From Sphingomonas sp. QA11 (GTDB lineage: Bacteria; Pseudomonadota; Alphaproteobacteria; Sphingomonadales; Sphingomonadaceae), in assembly GCF_028473665.1 (NCBI RefSeq), contig NZ_CP098774.1, positions 4,583,501 through 4,647,500 on the forward strand: 64,000 bases of DNA, read 5' to 3'. This document shows, piece by piece, positions 24,158 through 33,747 of the stretch. The position numbers and the translations under genes are program-made. The notes below the pieces were generated by a model that had not been told where the DNA came from, did not search any database, and was given only the letters and a program-made list of their open reading frames with translations. Positions within the stretch are counted from its first letter, which is position 1; each line of letters opens with the position of its first letter.

Positions 24158-26683
24158 ATGGCGTCACGCTTCAACGCGCTGAAGGCGGACGCGGCATGGC
24201 AGGCGGTGTGGGACGAGCGCCGCACCTTTGCCGCGCGCGACGATTCGGCCAAGCCCCGCACCTATGTGCTCGAAATGTTTCCGTACCCGTCAGGGCGGAT
24301 TCATATCGGCCATGTCCGCAACTACACGATGGGCGACGTGCTCGCGCGCTATCGCCGGATGACGGGCCATGAGGTGCTTCATCCGATGGGCTGGGACGCC
24401 TTCGGCATGCCCGCCGAGAATGCCGCCATGGAAAAGGGCGTTCATCCGGGCGGCTGGACCCGCGCCAATATCGCGACGATGAAGGCGCAGCTGAAGCGCC
24501 TCGGTTTCGCGCTCGACTGGACGCGCGAGCTCGCTACCTGCGAGCCCGATTATTACGGGCACGAACAGGCGCTGTTCCTCGACCTGTTCGCTTCGGGCCT
24601 GGTCTATCGCAAAGAATCCTCGGTCAACTGGGATCCGGTCGACATGACCGTGCTCGCCAATGAGCAGGTGATCGATGGCCGCGGCTGGCGATCCAACGCG
24701 CTGGTCGAACGGCGCAAGCTCAGCCAGTGGTTTCTCAAGATCACTGATTTCGCCGACGAACTGCTTGAGGGCCTGGACAGCCTTGAGCATTGGCCCGGCA
24801 AGGTGAAGCTGATGCAGGAGAACTGGATCGGCAAGAGCCAGGGCCTGACCTTCCGCTTCAAGCTTTCGGACGGGGAAGAGGTCGAGGTGTTCACCACCCG
24901 GCCCGACACGATCTTCGGATCGAGCTTCGTCGCGGTCGCGGCGGACCATCCGATCGCGCGCGCGTTGGCGGAGCATGATCCGGCGGCGGCCGAGTTCATC
25001 GAGCTGTGCAAGCGCGGCGGCACCACCGCAGCCGAGATCGAGACTCAGGAGAAGTTCGGCTTCGATACCGGGCTCCGAGCGGCACATCCCTTTGATTCGG
25101 AATGGAAACTTCCGGTCTATATCGCGAATTTCGTGCTGATGGACTATGGCACCGGTGCCGTGTTCGGCGTGCCGGCGCACGACCAGCGCGATCTCGATTT
25201 CGCCCGCAAATATGATCTGCCGGTGCGTCGGGTCGTTTCCGACGGCGACGTCACCGATCCGCTCTTCACGGGCAACGAGGCCTATACCGGGCCCGGTACC
25301 CTGGTGAATTCGCACTTCCTCGACGGGATGGATGTCGAGGATGCCAAGCGCACCGTGATCCGCCGCGCGGAGGAAGAAGACTGGGGCACGGGATCGACCG
25401 TGTTCCGCCTGCGCGACTGGGGCGTCTCCCGCCAGCGCTATTGGGGCACGCCGATCCCGATCATCCATTGCGACGCGTGCGGCGCGGTGCCGGTGCCGCG
25501 GGACCAGTTGCCGGTGGTGCTGCCCGAGGATGTCAGCTTCGACATCCCCGGCAACCCGCTGGATCGCCATCCGACCTGGAAGCATGTCGACTGCCCGAGC
25601 TGCGGTGGCGCGGCGCGGCGCGAGACCGACACACTCGACACCTTCGTCGATTCCTCCTGGTATTTCATTCGCTTCGCCAGCCAGCCGGGCAATGCGCCGT
25701 TCGACCGCACCGTGGCCGAGAAGTGGCTGCCGGTCGCGCAATATATCGGCGGCGTGGAGCATGCGATCCTCCACCTGCTCTATGCGCGCTTCTGGACCCG
25801 GGCACTGCGCCATATCGGCATGCTCGACGTGGCCGAGCCCTTTGCCGGGCTGTTCACCCAGGGCATGGTCACGCACGAGACCTATTCGCGCGGCGAAGGC
25901 AGTGAGCGTGTCTGGTACGGGCCCGATGACGTCATCCTCGGCAGCGGCAAAGCGACGCTGAAGGCCGATGGCGCCCCGGTGGCGATCGGCCGCGTGGAGA
26001 AGATGTCGAAGTCGAAGAAGAACACCGTCGATCCGACCGGCATCGTCGACCAGTATGGCGCCGACGCGGTACGCTGGTTCATGCTTTCCGACAGCCCGCC
26101 CGAGCGCGACCTGCCGTGGAGCGAAGCGGGCATCGAGGGATGCTGGCGCTTCATCCAGCGGCTGTGGCGGCTGTTCGACGGGCTGGCCGAGGCCGAGCCG
26201 AGCGATGCCCGCGACGCGACGCTCGACCGCAAGACTCACCAGACCATCGCCGGCATCGCAGCCGATATCGAGGCGCTGTCGTTCAACAAGGCCGTCGCCA
26301 AGCTGTACGAGCTGGTCAACGCGATCGAACGCGCCGGGTCCTCCGCCTCGCGCGTCGACGCGATCCGCACGCTGATGCGGCTCGTGTCGCCGATGGCGCC
26401 TCATCTTGCCGAGGAAGCCTGGGCGGCCAATGGCGGCGATGGCCTGATCGCCGACGCGGCCTGGCCCGAGGTAGACCCTGCCCTGCTGGTCGAAGACGAG
26501 GCGACCATCGCGATTCAGGTCAACGGCAAGCTGCGCGACACCGTGACGGTCGCCAAGGGCACCCCGCGCGAAGCAATGGAGACGATCGCCTTGGCCAATG
26601 CCAATGTGCAGCGTATCCTTGACGGCGCCGCTCCCAAAAAGGTCATCGTCGTGCCCGACCGTCTCGTGAACATCGTCGCATGA
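24158..26683 (+). CDS. leuS: Leucyl-tRNA synthetase
   Basis: The protein has 841 residues and charges tRNA-Leu. Class I motifs: FPYPSGRIHIGHVRNYT (HIGH) near residue 50 and KMSKSKKNTVDP (KMSKS) near residue 615. The CP1 editing domain is present (FTTRPDTIFGSSFVAV, MDYGTGAVFGVPAHDQRD). The C-terminal IQVNGKLRDTV is typical. It overlaps lptE by 4 bp. Confidence 0.98.
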   Translation: MASRFNALKADAAWQAVWDERRTFAARDDSAKPRTYVLEMFPYPSGRIHIGHVRNYTMGDVLARYRRMTGHEVLHPMGWDAFGMPAENAAMEKGVHPGGWTRANIATMKAQLKRLGFALDWTRELATCEPDYYGHEQALFLDLFASGLVYRKESSVNWDPVDMTVLANEQVIDGRGWRSNALVERRKLSQWFLKITDFADELLEGLDSLEHWPGKVKLMQENWIGKSQGLTFRFKLSDGEEVEVFTTRPDTIFGSSFVAVAADHPIARALAEHDPAAAEFIELCKRGGTTAAEIETQEKFGFDTGLRAAHPFDSEWKLPVYIANFVLMDYGTGAVFGVPAHDQRDLDFARKYDLPVRRVVSDGDVTDPLFTGNEAYTGPGTLVNSHFLDGMDVEDAKRTVIRRAEEEDWGTGSTVFRLRDWGVSRQRYWGTPIPIIHCDACGAVPVPRDQLPVVLPEDVSFDIPGNPLDRHPTWKHVDCPSCGGAARRETDTLDTFVDSSWYFIRFASQPGNAPFDRTVAEKWLPVAQYIGGVEHAILHLLYARFWTRALRHIGMLDVAEPFAGLFTQGMVTHETYSRGEGSERVWYGPDDVILGSGKATLKADGAPVAIGRVEKMSKSKKNTVDPTGIVDQYGADAVRWFMLSDSPPERDLPWSEAGIEGCWRFIQRLWRLFDGLAEAEPSDARDATLDRKTHQTIAGIAADIEALSFNKAVAKLYELVNAIERAGSSASRVDAIRTLMRLVSPMAPHLAEEAWAANGGDGLIADAAWPEVDPALLVEDEATIAIQVNGKLRDTVTVAKGTPREAMETIALANANVQRILDGAAPKKVIVVPDRLVNIVA

Positions 26684-27183
26684 AGCATCTCCCGCTGATC
26701 GCCGCCCTTGCGCTGATGCCGGCACTGGCGGGATGCGGGCTGCATCCCCTCTATTCAGGCGGTGGATCGGGCACCGTGGCGACGACGCTGACCAGGGTCG
26801 AGGTCGGGCCGATCGAAGGCAAGGCTGGCTGGCTGATGGCCAACGCGTTGAAGGATCGATTCGGCGCGAGCGGTGCGCCGCTCTACCGGCTTGAGGTCAA
26901 GCTGGACGACCAGATCATCGGCCTCGGCGTGCGGAGCGACGACAGCGTCTCGCGCGAGCGGCGGACGCTTCGCGCCCGCTATCAGCTGATCGACCTGTCG
27001 AAGGGTACCGTATTGCTTGACGCAACCGCCGGGTCGGACGCCGGGCTCGACGTGGTCAATTCCGAATATGGAACGATCGCGGCCGAAAACACGGCGCTTG
27101 AGCGACTGTCGGAAATCGTCGCCGACCAGATCGTTTCGCGTGTCGCGCTGTATGCGCAGCGGACGGCCGCATCGGCGAAATGA
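26680..27183 (+). CDS. lptE: LPS-assembly lipoprotein LptE
   Basis: The protein has 167 residues with a lipoprotein signal (LIAALALMPALAGC, Cys at residue 19) and the family opening GCGLHPLYSGG. LptE plugs the LptD barrel that inserts lipopolysaccharide into the outer membrane. The rest is of low conservation. Position between leuS and holA, as in many proteobacteria, supports the call. Sphingomonads carry glycosphingolipids instead of LPS, so the exported lipid here may differ; that is background knowledge, not seen. Confidence 0.9.
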   Translation: MKHLPLIAALALMPALAGCGLHPLYSGGGSGTVATTLTRVEVGPIEGKAGWLMANALKDRFGASGAPLYRLEVKLDDQIIGLGVRSDDSVSRERRTLRARYQLIDLSKGTVLLDATAGSDAGLDVVNSEYGTIAAENTALERLSEIVADQIVSRVALYAQRTAASAK

Positions 27184-27193
27184 GCCCCTGGCT

Positions 27194-28207
27194 GTGAAAG
27201 CCAACGCCAATCAGATTCGCGCCGCGATCGACGCGGCGAACCCCGATATCCGACTTTATCTTCTCCACGGCCCCGACGAATCGGGCGCGCAGGAGATTGC
27301 GGCGCGGCTGGCGCGGACGATGGGGCCCGATGCGGAGCGAGTAGATCTCGAATCCTCGACGCTCAAATCGAATCCCGGCCGGCTCGCCGACGAAGCTGCG
27401 TCGATGTCGCTGTTCGGCAGCGCGCGCCATATCAGGATCAGCGGCGCGGGCGACGAGTGTCTCGAGGCCTTCACCCTGCTGCTTGATGCCGAGCGTGCGG
27501 GCAATCCCGTCGTCGCGATCGCACCCTCGCTCAAGGCGACCTCAAAGGCGGTGAAGCTGGCGCTTGGCGCCTCCCGCGCGATGAGCTTCGCCTGCTATCT
27601 GCCCGAGGGCGGCGATGCCGAGAAGCTCGCCACCGCCATCGCCCGCGAACAGGGCCTGCGCACCACCGGGGACACTGCGGCACGGCTCGCCAATGCCACG
27701 GGGGGCGACCGAGCGGTGATGACGCGCGAGCTTGAAAAGCTGGCGCTGTATCTCGACGCCTCGCCAGAACGGCCGCGGGAGCTGGACGATTCGGCGCTCG
27801 ACGATGTCGGCGCCGACCTGGGCGATTCCGAGATGAGCCGCGCGATCGACGCCGCGATCGACGGCCGTCCCGATTCTCTGGGTGGCGAGCTCGCCCGGCT
27901 TGAGGAAGCGGGCGTGTCGCCGATTCCGGTGCTGCGCCAGCTCGTCCGGCGCCTGATGACGCTTGCGGAGCTTCAGGCCGAGATCGATGCCGGCGCTAGC
28001 CCCGGGACGGTGATCGAAAGAGTCTTTTTCCGGGAGCGCGCCTCGACCGGGCGGGCGCTGCGTACCTGGTCTGCCCCCAGGATCAACGAGGCGATCCAGC
28101 GCGCGCGGCTTGCCGAGCGAGCGATCATGAGCTCGGCGACAGCCGGGACGGTCCTCGCCCAGTCAGCGATCGTGGCGGTCGCCCGAATGGCTGCCCGGCA
28201 GCGTTAG
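27194..28207 (+). CDS. holA: DNA polymerase III subunit delta
   Basis: The 337-residue clamp-loader subunit opens the beta clamp. It starts at GTG 27194 (VKANANQIRAAIDAA), followed by IRLYLLHGPDESGAQEIAARLA, the family N-terminal pattern, and SLFGSARHIRI. The helical C-terminal part (GGELARLEEAGVSPIPVLRQLVRRLMTLAEL) is typical. It lies 10 bp after lptE. The longer frame back to 27017 overlaps lptE and is unlikely. Confidence 0.92.
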   Translation: MKANANQIRAAIDAANPDIRLYLLHGPDESGAQEIAARLARTMGPDAERVDLESSTLKSNPGRLADEAASMSLFGSARHIRISGAGDECLEAFTLLLDAERAGNPVVAIAPSLKATSKAVKLALGASRAMSFACYLPEGGDAEKLATAIAREQGLRTTGDTAARLANATGGDRAVMTRELEKLALYLDASPERPRELDDSALDDVGADLGDSEMSRAIDAAIDGRPDSLGGELARLEEAGVSPIPVLRQLVRRLMTLAELQAEIDAGASPGTVIERVFFRERASTGRALRTWSAPRINEAIQRARLAERAIMSSATAGTVLAQSAIVAVARMAARQR

Positions 28208-28247
28208 GCTGCCGACCAATCCACCTTTAATATCAATAGATTACTGG

Positions 28248-29156
28248 CTAGATTCGCTCGCCGGTCAGGCGCTGGCAAACCATGTCGAGCTGATCGAGCG
28301 TCGAATAGGACAAGGTTAGCGAGCCGCCCTTGGGGCCATGCGCGATCCGCACCGCGAGGCCGAGCAGATCAGCGAGATGATGTTCAAGCGCGGCGAGATC
28401 CGCATCCCGGCCGGTATCTCCGCTGCGGATCCGTGCCGCCTCCGGCTTGGCCTCGCGCGCGAGCCGCTCGGTGTCGCGCACCGACAAGCCCTTCGCGACA
28501 ACCTGATAGGCAAGCTGCTCGATATCGGGCGCGCCGATCAGCGCGCGAGCATGGCCCATGCTGAGCTCACCCTCGACCACCTTGTCCTGCACCATCTTGG
28601 GCAGGTCGAGCAGGCGTAACAGATTGGCGATATGGCTGCGCGACTTATGGACCAGCTTGCCCAGCGCCTCCTGGGTGTGGCCATAGTCCTCGATCAGCCG
28701 ATGATAGGCTTCCGCCTCTTCGATCGCGTTGAGGTCCTGGCGCTGGATATTCTCCACCAGCGCGATCTCAAGCGTCTCGGCATCATCGAACTCGCGGACG
28801 ATCACCGGCACTTCATGCAGTCGTGCCCGCTGCGCCGCACGCCAGCGACGCTCGCCGGCGACGATCTGATATCCCTTGCCATGCGGCCGCACGACGATCG
28901 GCTGGATCAGGCCGCGCGCAGCGATCGACTCAGCCAGTTCCTCCAGCGCCGCTTCGCTGAAATGGCGGCGCGGCTGGCCAGGATGCGGCGTCAGTGATCC
29001 GACCGGCAGCGTGCGCACACCGGTCGACAGGGATTCACCGCCGGCGACTGGTTCTTCGCGGGCAATGTCCCCCATCAGGGCATTGAGGCCGCGGCCAAGG
29101 CCTGAGCGGGGCTTGGGCCGTGGGTTTGGCGTCTGATCAGCGGCTTGGTCGGTCAT
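28248..29156 (-). CDS. parB: Chromosome-partitioning protein ParB
   Basis: The 302-residue protein has a short N-terminal tail with GLGRGLNALMG, the CTPase domain (PGQPRRHFSE, IAARGLIQPIVVRP, GERRWRAAQRA), the parS-binding helix-turn-helix (GHTQEALGKLVHKSRSHIANLLRLL) and a C-terminal dimer domain. ParB loads at parS and spreads as a CTP-dependent clamp. Its ATG overlaps the parA stop. Two parS-like sites are found at 30008 and 32441. Confidence 0.97.
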   Translation of the reverse strand: MTDQAADQTPNPRPKPRSGLGRGLNALMGDIAREEPVAGGESLSTGVRTLPVGSLTPHPGQPRRHFSEAALEELAESIAARGLIQPIVVRPHGKGYQIVAGERRWRAAQRARLHEVPVIVREFDDAETLEIALVENIQRQDLNAIEEAEAYHRLIEDYGHTQEALGKLVHKSRSHIANLLRLLDLPKMVQDKVVEGELSMGHARALIGAPDIEQLAYQVVAKGLSVRDTERLAREAKPEAARIRSGDTGRDADLAALEHHLADLLGLAVRIAHGPKGGSLTLSYSTLDQLDMVCQRLTGERI

Positions 29157-29953
29157 GCGGCCCTGGTGACAGCTTCTTGGGGGGCTGGTCTGGTCGGCAG
29201 GCGGACAATCAATTCCCGCGCCAGCGCGATATAGGCTTCCGAGCCGGCGCAGCGATAATCGTAGATCAGCGCGGGCAGGCCGTGACTGGGCGCTTCTGAC
29301 AGCCGGACATTGCGCGGGATGACCGTGTCGAAGACAACGCGGCCAAGCACGGCGCGAACATCGGCCGAGACCTGATCGGTCAGTCGATTGCGGCGATCAT
29401 ACATCGTCAGGGCGACGCCGAGAATCGAGAGACCAGGATTGAAGCGCTCGCGAATGCGCTCGACCGTATTCAGCAACTGGCTGAGACCCTCAAGCGCGAA
29501 GAATTCGCACTGCAGCGGCACGAGCAGCGAATTGGCGGCGACCATAGCGTTGAGCGTCAGCAGCCCAAGCGACGGCGGGCAATCGATCAGCACCACGTCC
29601 CAGCGCTCGTCGGAGCGCGCGAGCGCCCGGTTCAGACGGTGGGTACGCTCCTCATAGTCGACCAGTTCGATCTCGGCACCCGAGAGGTCGACCGTCGCTG
29701 GCACGATCTCAAGCTTGGGCACGCAGGTGGGAATCGCTGCGTCAGCGACCGCCATCTCCCCAAGGAGGATATCGTAGCTCGATTTCTCCCGCTCGGCGCG
29801 ATTGATGCCGAGGCCGGTCGACGCGTTGCCCTGCGGGTCGAGATCGATGATCAGCACGCGCGATCCCGTCGCGGCAAGCGCGGTGCCCAGATTGATCGCG
29901 GTGGTGGTCTTGCCCACTCCACCCTTCTGGTTCGCGATGGCAATGACATTCAT
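29153..29953 (-). CDS. parA: Chromosome-partitioning ATPase ParA
   Basis: The 266-residue ParA/Soj ATPase drives segregation of the origin region. The deviant Walker A motif NQKGGVGKTTTAIN is at residues 8-21, with Walker A' IDLDPQGNASTGLG and Walker B VVLIDCPPSLGLLT. The ATG at 29953 begins MNVIAIANQKGG; the longer frame runs into rsmG. It overlaps rsmG upstream and parB downstream by 4 bp. Confidence 0.97.
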   Translation of the reverse strand: MNVIAIANQKGGVGKTTTAINLGTALAATGSRVLIIDLDPQGNASTGLGINRAEREKSSYDILLGEMAVADAAIPTCVPKLEIVPATVDLSGAEIELVDYEERTHRLNRALARSDERWDVVLIDCPPSLGLLTLNAMVAANSLLVPLQCEFFALEGLSQLLNTVERIRERFNPGLSILGVALTMYDRRNRLTDQVSADVRAVLGRVVFDTVIPRNVRLSEAPSHGLPALIYDYRCAGSEAYIALARELIVRLPTRPAPQEAVTRAA

Positions 29954-30564
29954 CGGCGTGACACCCCTTTGGCGAGGACGATGAGAGATTCGGGATCGGT
30001 GATGCTCTGTTCCACGTGAAACACACCATGCCATGTCTGCTCGGCGACCGCCACCTCTTCGCGCGCGGTTCGTCCCTTTGGGAGAATCCATAACGTCTTG
30101 CGACGGCTACATTGAACCGCTGATGCGAGCAACGCATTGAGCTGTGCGACGGCCCGGGCGGAGATCACCGCCACTGGCTCGCTAACCGATTCCACCTTGC
30201 CGGCCATAACTGACACGCGATTTGCGATGCCCAGCGCTTCGGCCGCCGCGTGAAGGAATTCGACTCGCCGTTTGCGCGGTTCGACCAGCACGGTACGCCG
30301 CTCGGTCAACGTCGCCACGACAAGGCCGGGAAAGCCCGCGCCGCTCCCGATATCGAGCCAGTCACCCTCATTCTCCGCCGCGAGGCCGATCAATTGAGCC
30401 GAATCGACAATATGGCGCGACCAGATTGAATCGAGCGTCGAGGGTGCAATCAGGTTCTGGCGGGCGGATTCATCGATAAGGAGCCGGGCGAATTCAGCCA
30501 TACGCCCCTCACCTTTCGCGCCGAAACGTTCGCGAATCCACCCCCTGGCATCGTCCTCGGTCAT
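29950..30564 (-). CDS. rsmG: 16S rRNA (guanine(527)-N7)-methyltransferase
   Basis: The 204-residue protein (GidB) methylates G527 of 16S rRNA. Motifs: IWSRHIVDSAQLIGL, the S-adenosylmethionine loop WLDIGSGAGFPGLVVA, VEPRKRRVEFLHAAAE and ISARAVAQLN. It is the middle gene of mnmG-rsmG-parA-parB with 4-bp overlaps on both sides. A parS-like site lies within its last codons at 30008-30023, so the coding sequence there (near FHVEQS) is shaped by two functions. Confidence 0.96.
   Translation of the reverse strand: MTEDDARGWIRERFGAKGEGRMAEFARLLIDESARQNLIAPSTLDSIWSRHIVDSAQLIGLAAENEGDWLDIGSGAGFPGLVVATLTERRTVLVEPRKRRVEFLHAAAEALGIANRVSVMAGKVESVSEPVAVISARAVAQLNALLASAVQCSRRKTLWILPKGRTAREEVAVAEQTWHGVFHVEQSITDPESLIVLAKGVSRR
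30008..30023. promoter_or_regulatory. parS site (ParB-binding) within rsmG
   Basis: TGTTCCACGTGAAACA is a 16-bp near-perfect palindrome that differs from the Bacillus consensus TGTTTCACGTGAAACA at one base. It sits inside the 3' part of rsmG, about 55 bp from parA. The site type is established knowledge; the use of this copy is inferred from sequence and neighbouring parAB. Confidence 0.88.
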
Positions 30565-32402
30565 GCAGCCCGCCGCCGGGCGTGGAGCAGAATTGCGGTC
30601 AATGCCGCGGGCGTAATGCCGCGAATCCGGCCCGCCCCTCCTAGCGTGGCCGGACGCACTCGAGCCAGTTTCTCGACCATTTCGGTCGAGAGACCCGGAA
30701 TCGCGGCATAGTCCAGATCATCGTGCAGCGTGATCGAATCATTCGCGCGGAGTTGCGCTACTTCCTCGTCCTGGCGCCGCAGATAGGGCGCATAGCGGGC
30801 ATCCTCAGCCATCTCCGCCACGAGCGATAGATCATATTTCGCTGCCAATCCTGGCGCGACATGGTCGATTCCCACTCCGGCAAAACGCAGCCATTCAGCG
30901 CCCGACCGCTTCTGACTGTCGAGCGGCCCAGAGGCGCCGTTCGCCAGCACCACGGCAGCCGGTAGCTGCCGGGCAAGCTCGACCTCGATCTCGCGACGCT
31001 GCGCGGAGCGTTCGGCCAGACGCCGGGAACGCTCAGATCCGAGACACCCCAACGCTTCAGCGATAGGGCCAAGCCGGGTCTCGGCATTGTCGGCACGAAG
31101 CCGCAATCGATATTCGGCCCGCGCCGTCAGCATACGATAGGGCTCAGTAATGCCCTGAAGCACCAGATCGTCGATCATGACGCCAAGATAGCTGGTCGCC
31201 CGGTCAAGTATGATCGGATCGGTGCCGAGCGCCATCGCCGCGGCGTTAAGGCCGGCGACCAGCCCCTGCCCGGCTGCTTCTTCATAGCCAGTCGTGCCAT
31301 TGATCTGCCCGCAACAGAACAGCCCCCGCATCGCCCGAACCTCCAATGTCGGGTCAAGCGCACGCGGATCGATATGATCATATTCGACCGCATAGCCCGG
31401 CGTAATAATCCGCGTCGTCTCAAGCCCTGGGATCGAGGCGATCATCGCCGCCTGGACATCCGCCGGCAACGAGGTCGAGATGCCATTGGGGTAGATGGTC
31501 GCATCATCCAGCCCCTCCGGTTCGAGGAATATCTGGTGACCATCCCGGTCGCCGAAACGGTGAATCTTGTCCTCAATCGACGGGCAATAGCGAGGTCCCG
31601 GCCCGGCGATCGCACCGCCGAATAGCGGCGACCGGTCGAGCGATGCGCGGATGATGCCATGGGTTTCTTCGGTCGTGCGGGTGATCCCGCAGAAGAGCTG
31701 AGGCAGGCTTCGGCCCGATGTGATCGGCGACATGGTCCAAGGCTCGCTGTCGCTACGCTGCTCGGCAAGGCGGCTCCAGTCGATGGTCCGTCCGTCAAGG
31801 CGGGGCGGCGTGCCTGTCTTGAGCCGGGCCATCGGCAAGCGCGCATCACGCAACTGATCGGCCAGCAGCGACGCCGCAGCCTCGCCGATCCGGCCGCCGG
31901 TCAGCCGCTCCTCCCCGCAAAATATCCGGCCGCCCAGGAAAGTACCTGTCGCCAGCACCACCGCACGAGCGTTTAACCTACCCCCATCGGCAAGCGTGAC
32001 ACCGGCAATCGCCCCCGCCTGGTCGAGCGAGAGCGCTGCGACTTCGCCTGAAACGACCGTCAGGCGCGGCTGTGCGGCTAGCATCCGCTGGATCGCCGCA
32101 GCGTAAAGCCGTCGGTCTGCCTGGACTCTGGGCCCCTGCACTGCCGCGCCCTTGCTGCGATTGAGCATGCGATAATGGATGCCCGCCGCATCGGCCGCAC
32201 GGGCGATCAGGCCATCGAACGCATCGACCTCTCGGACCAAATGGCCTTTGCCGAGCCCCCCGATAGCCGGGTTGCACGACATGGCACCGATTTTCGCCGG
32301 GTCGAAACTGACCAATGCCGTGCGCGCGCCGCGCCGAGCCGCCGCGGCCGCAGCCTCGGTGCCGGCATGGCCGCCGCCAACCACGATCACATCGAAATCC
32401 AT
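30561..32402 (-). CDS. mnmG: tRNA uridine 5-carboxymethylaminomethyl modification enzyme MnmG
   Basis: The 613-residue FAD protein (GidA) works with MnmE to modify U34 of certain tRNAs. Motifs: VVGGGHAGTEAAAAAARRG (FAD), SCNPAIGGLGKGHLVREVDAF, GTFLGGRIFCG, LKTGTPPRLDGRTIDW, YCPSIEDK and GQINGTTGYEEAAGQGL with the catalytic Cys region. The C-terminal helical part (IPGLSTEMVEKLARVRPATLGGAGRIRGITPAAL) is complete. Confidence 0.98.
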   Translation of the reverse strand: MDFDVIVVGGGHAGTEAAAAAARRGARTALVSFDPAKIGAMSCNPAIGGLGKGHLVREVDAFDGLIARAADAAGIHYRMLNRSKGAAVQGPRVQADRRLYAAAIQRMLAAQPRLTVVSGEVAALSLDQAGAIAGVTLADGGRLNARAVVLATGTFLGGRIFCGEERLTGGRIGEAAASLLADQLRDARLPMARLKTGTPPRLDGRTIDWSRLAEQRSDSEPWTMSPITSGRSLPQLFCGITRTTEETHGIIRASLDRSPLFGGAIAGPGPRYCPSIEDKIHRFGDRDGHQIFLEPEGLDDATIYPNGISTSLPADVQAAMIASIPGLETTRIITPGYAVEYDHIDPRALDPTLEVRAMRGLFCCGQINGTTGYEEAAGQGLVAGLNAAAMALGTDPIILDRATSYLGVMIDDLVLQGITEPYRMLTARAEYRLRLRADNAETRLGPIAEALGCLGSERSRRLAERSAQRREIEVELARQLPAAVVLANGASGPLDSQKRSGAEWLRFAGVGIDHVAPGLAAKYDLSLVAEMAEDARYAPYLRRQDEEVAQLRANDSITLHDDLDYAAIPGLSTEMVEKLARVRPATLGGAGRIRGITPAALTAILLHARRRAA

Positions 32403-32440
32403 GGGGCCCCGCTAAGTCTGCCACAGCGGCCTGTCAAAGC

Positions 32441-32456
32441 TGTTCCACGTGGAACG
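32441..32456. promoter_or_regulatory. parS site (ParB-binding) between mnmG and mnmE
   Basis: TGTTCCACGTGGAACG has a 14-bp perfect palindromic core, GTTCCACGTGGAAC at 32442-32455, and lies in the 55-bp gap between mnmE and mnmG. With the copy at 30008 it forms a pair 2.4 kb apart close to parAB and about 6.5 kb from the putative origin. Confidence 0.85.
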
Positions 32457-32457
32457 T

Positions 32458-33738
32458 TTATTTACCGAGGCAAAAGCGGGTGAACAACGCGTCGAGCATT
32501 GCTTCGACATCGCTCCGGCCGACGAGCTGATCCAGCGCCTTCATCGCCAGGCGGAGTTCCTCGGCGAATATGATCAGGTCCGCCTGATTCCCCGCGGCCT
32601 TCAGCCCGTCAGCGCATAATGCCAGCAATCCGCGCTGGCGGCGATTGACGGCGATCGCATCGTCGCGTGGCAACATGGCGCGGGCACGCTCGGCCAGCAC
32701 GGCCCAGAGTTCATGCATGCCCTGCCCCGTCGCCACGGACAGCACGAGGTCAGCCTCCGCCGGCACGATCGCGCGTTCGGCGATATCGGCGCGCGCATGC
32801 ACACGGATCGCTTCGGGCTGTGGCGCTTCATCATCTCCAAGCCACAGTATCAGGTCGGCCGTCCTGATGGCTTCTTCCGCTCGGGTGATACCGATCCGCT
32901 CGATCGGATCAGCTGTCTCATCAAGCAGCCCTGCCGTGTCGGTCAACACATAGGCGATCCCGTCACGGATCACCGGTGCCTCGATCCGGTCGCGCGTCGT
33001 TCCCGAGATCGGCGAAACGATCGCGGCATCGCGTTCGGCCAGCGCGTTAAGCAGCGTCGACTTGCCACTATTGGGCGGACCGGCGATCACCACGCGCACC
33101 CCGTCGCGAAGCCGTTCCACTGGCGGCACCGTCAGAAGCGCGTCGATCTCTCCGGCAAGCTCCCTCGCCTCAGCCGCGAATCCCAATGGCGGCGCCTGGT
33201 CGACCTCATCCTCTTCAGCGAAATCGAGTTGCGCCTCGACCTGAGCGGCTAGCGCCAGCAGCCGGTCGGTCCAGTGCTCCGCACGGCGCCGCACCGCGCC
33301 CTCGGCCATGGCCAGCGCGACGCGGCGCTGCCCCTCGGTTTCCGCCGCGAGCAGATCGCCCAGCCCCTCCGCCTCGGTCAGATCGATCCGTCCATTCGTC
33401 AGCGCGCGCCGGGTGAATTCGCCCGGCTCGGCCCGGCGCATCCCCGGCAGCATCGCGAGCGCCGCCTCGACCGCGTGCACTACCGCGCGTCCACCATGGA
33501 CATGCAGTTCGACCAGATCCTCCCCTGTAGCGCTATCGGGACCGGTAAAGACAAGAACGAGTGCTCGGTCGAGCAGCAGGCCGTCCTTGTCCCGCAAGGC
33601 GCGCAATCCCGCCTGACGAGGCGAGGGCAACGTGCCGGCAAGCATGCGCGCCGCGATAATCGCCCGGTCCCCACTGAGCCGGACGATCGCGATGGCAGCC
33701 GGTGGGGCACCGCTCGACACCGCAAAGATCGTATCCAT
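32458..33738 (-). CDS. mnmE: tRNA modification GTPase MnmE
   Basis: The 426-residue GTPase partners MnmG in U34 modification. It starts MDTIFAVSSGAPPAAIAIVRLSG. The G1 motif is GPPNSGKSTLLNAL near residue 222, with ISGTTRDRIEAPV (G2) and DTAGLL (G3), and it ends FCLGK, a variant of the C-terminal CxGK motif that holds the catalytic cysteine. The length is slightly under the typical 450. Confidence 0.97.
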   Translation of the reverse strand: MDTIFAVSSGAPPAAIAIVRLSGDRAIIAARMLAGTLPSPRQAGLRALRDKDGLLLDRALVLVFTGPDSATGEDLVELHVHGGRAVVHAVEAALAMLPGMRRAEPGEFTRRALTNGRIDLTEAEGLGDLLAAETEGQRRVALAMAEGAVRRRAEHWTDRLLALAAQVEAQLDFAEEDEVDQAPPLGFAAEARELAGEIDALLTVPPVERLRDGVRVVIAGPPNSGKSTLLNALAERDAAIVSPISGTTRDRIEAPVIRDGIAYVLTDTAGLLDETADPIERIGITRAEEAIRTADLILWLGDDEAPQPEAIRVHARADIAERAIVPAEADLVLSVATGQGMHELWAVLAERARAMLPRDDAIAVNRRQRGLLALCADGLKAAGNQADLIIFAEELRLAMKALDQLVGRSDVEAMLDALFTRFCLGK

Positions 33739-33747
33739 GGGGAAACG

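Noticed and set aside
24290..26725. Long open frame of 811 codons on the minus strand opposite leuS
   Set aside because: It is a shadow of leuS in a GC-rich genome: no motif, signal or start context, and leuS is beyond doubt.
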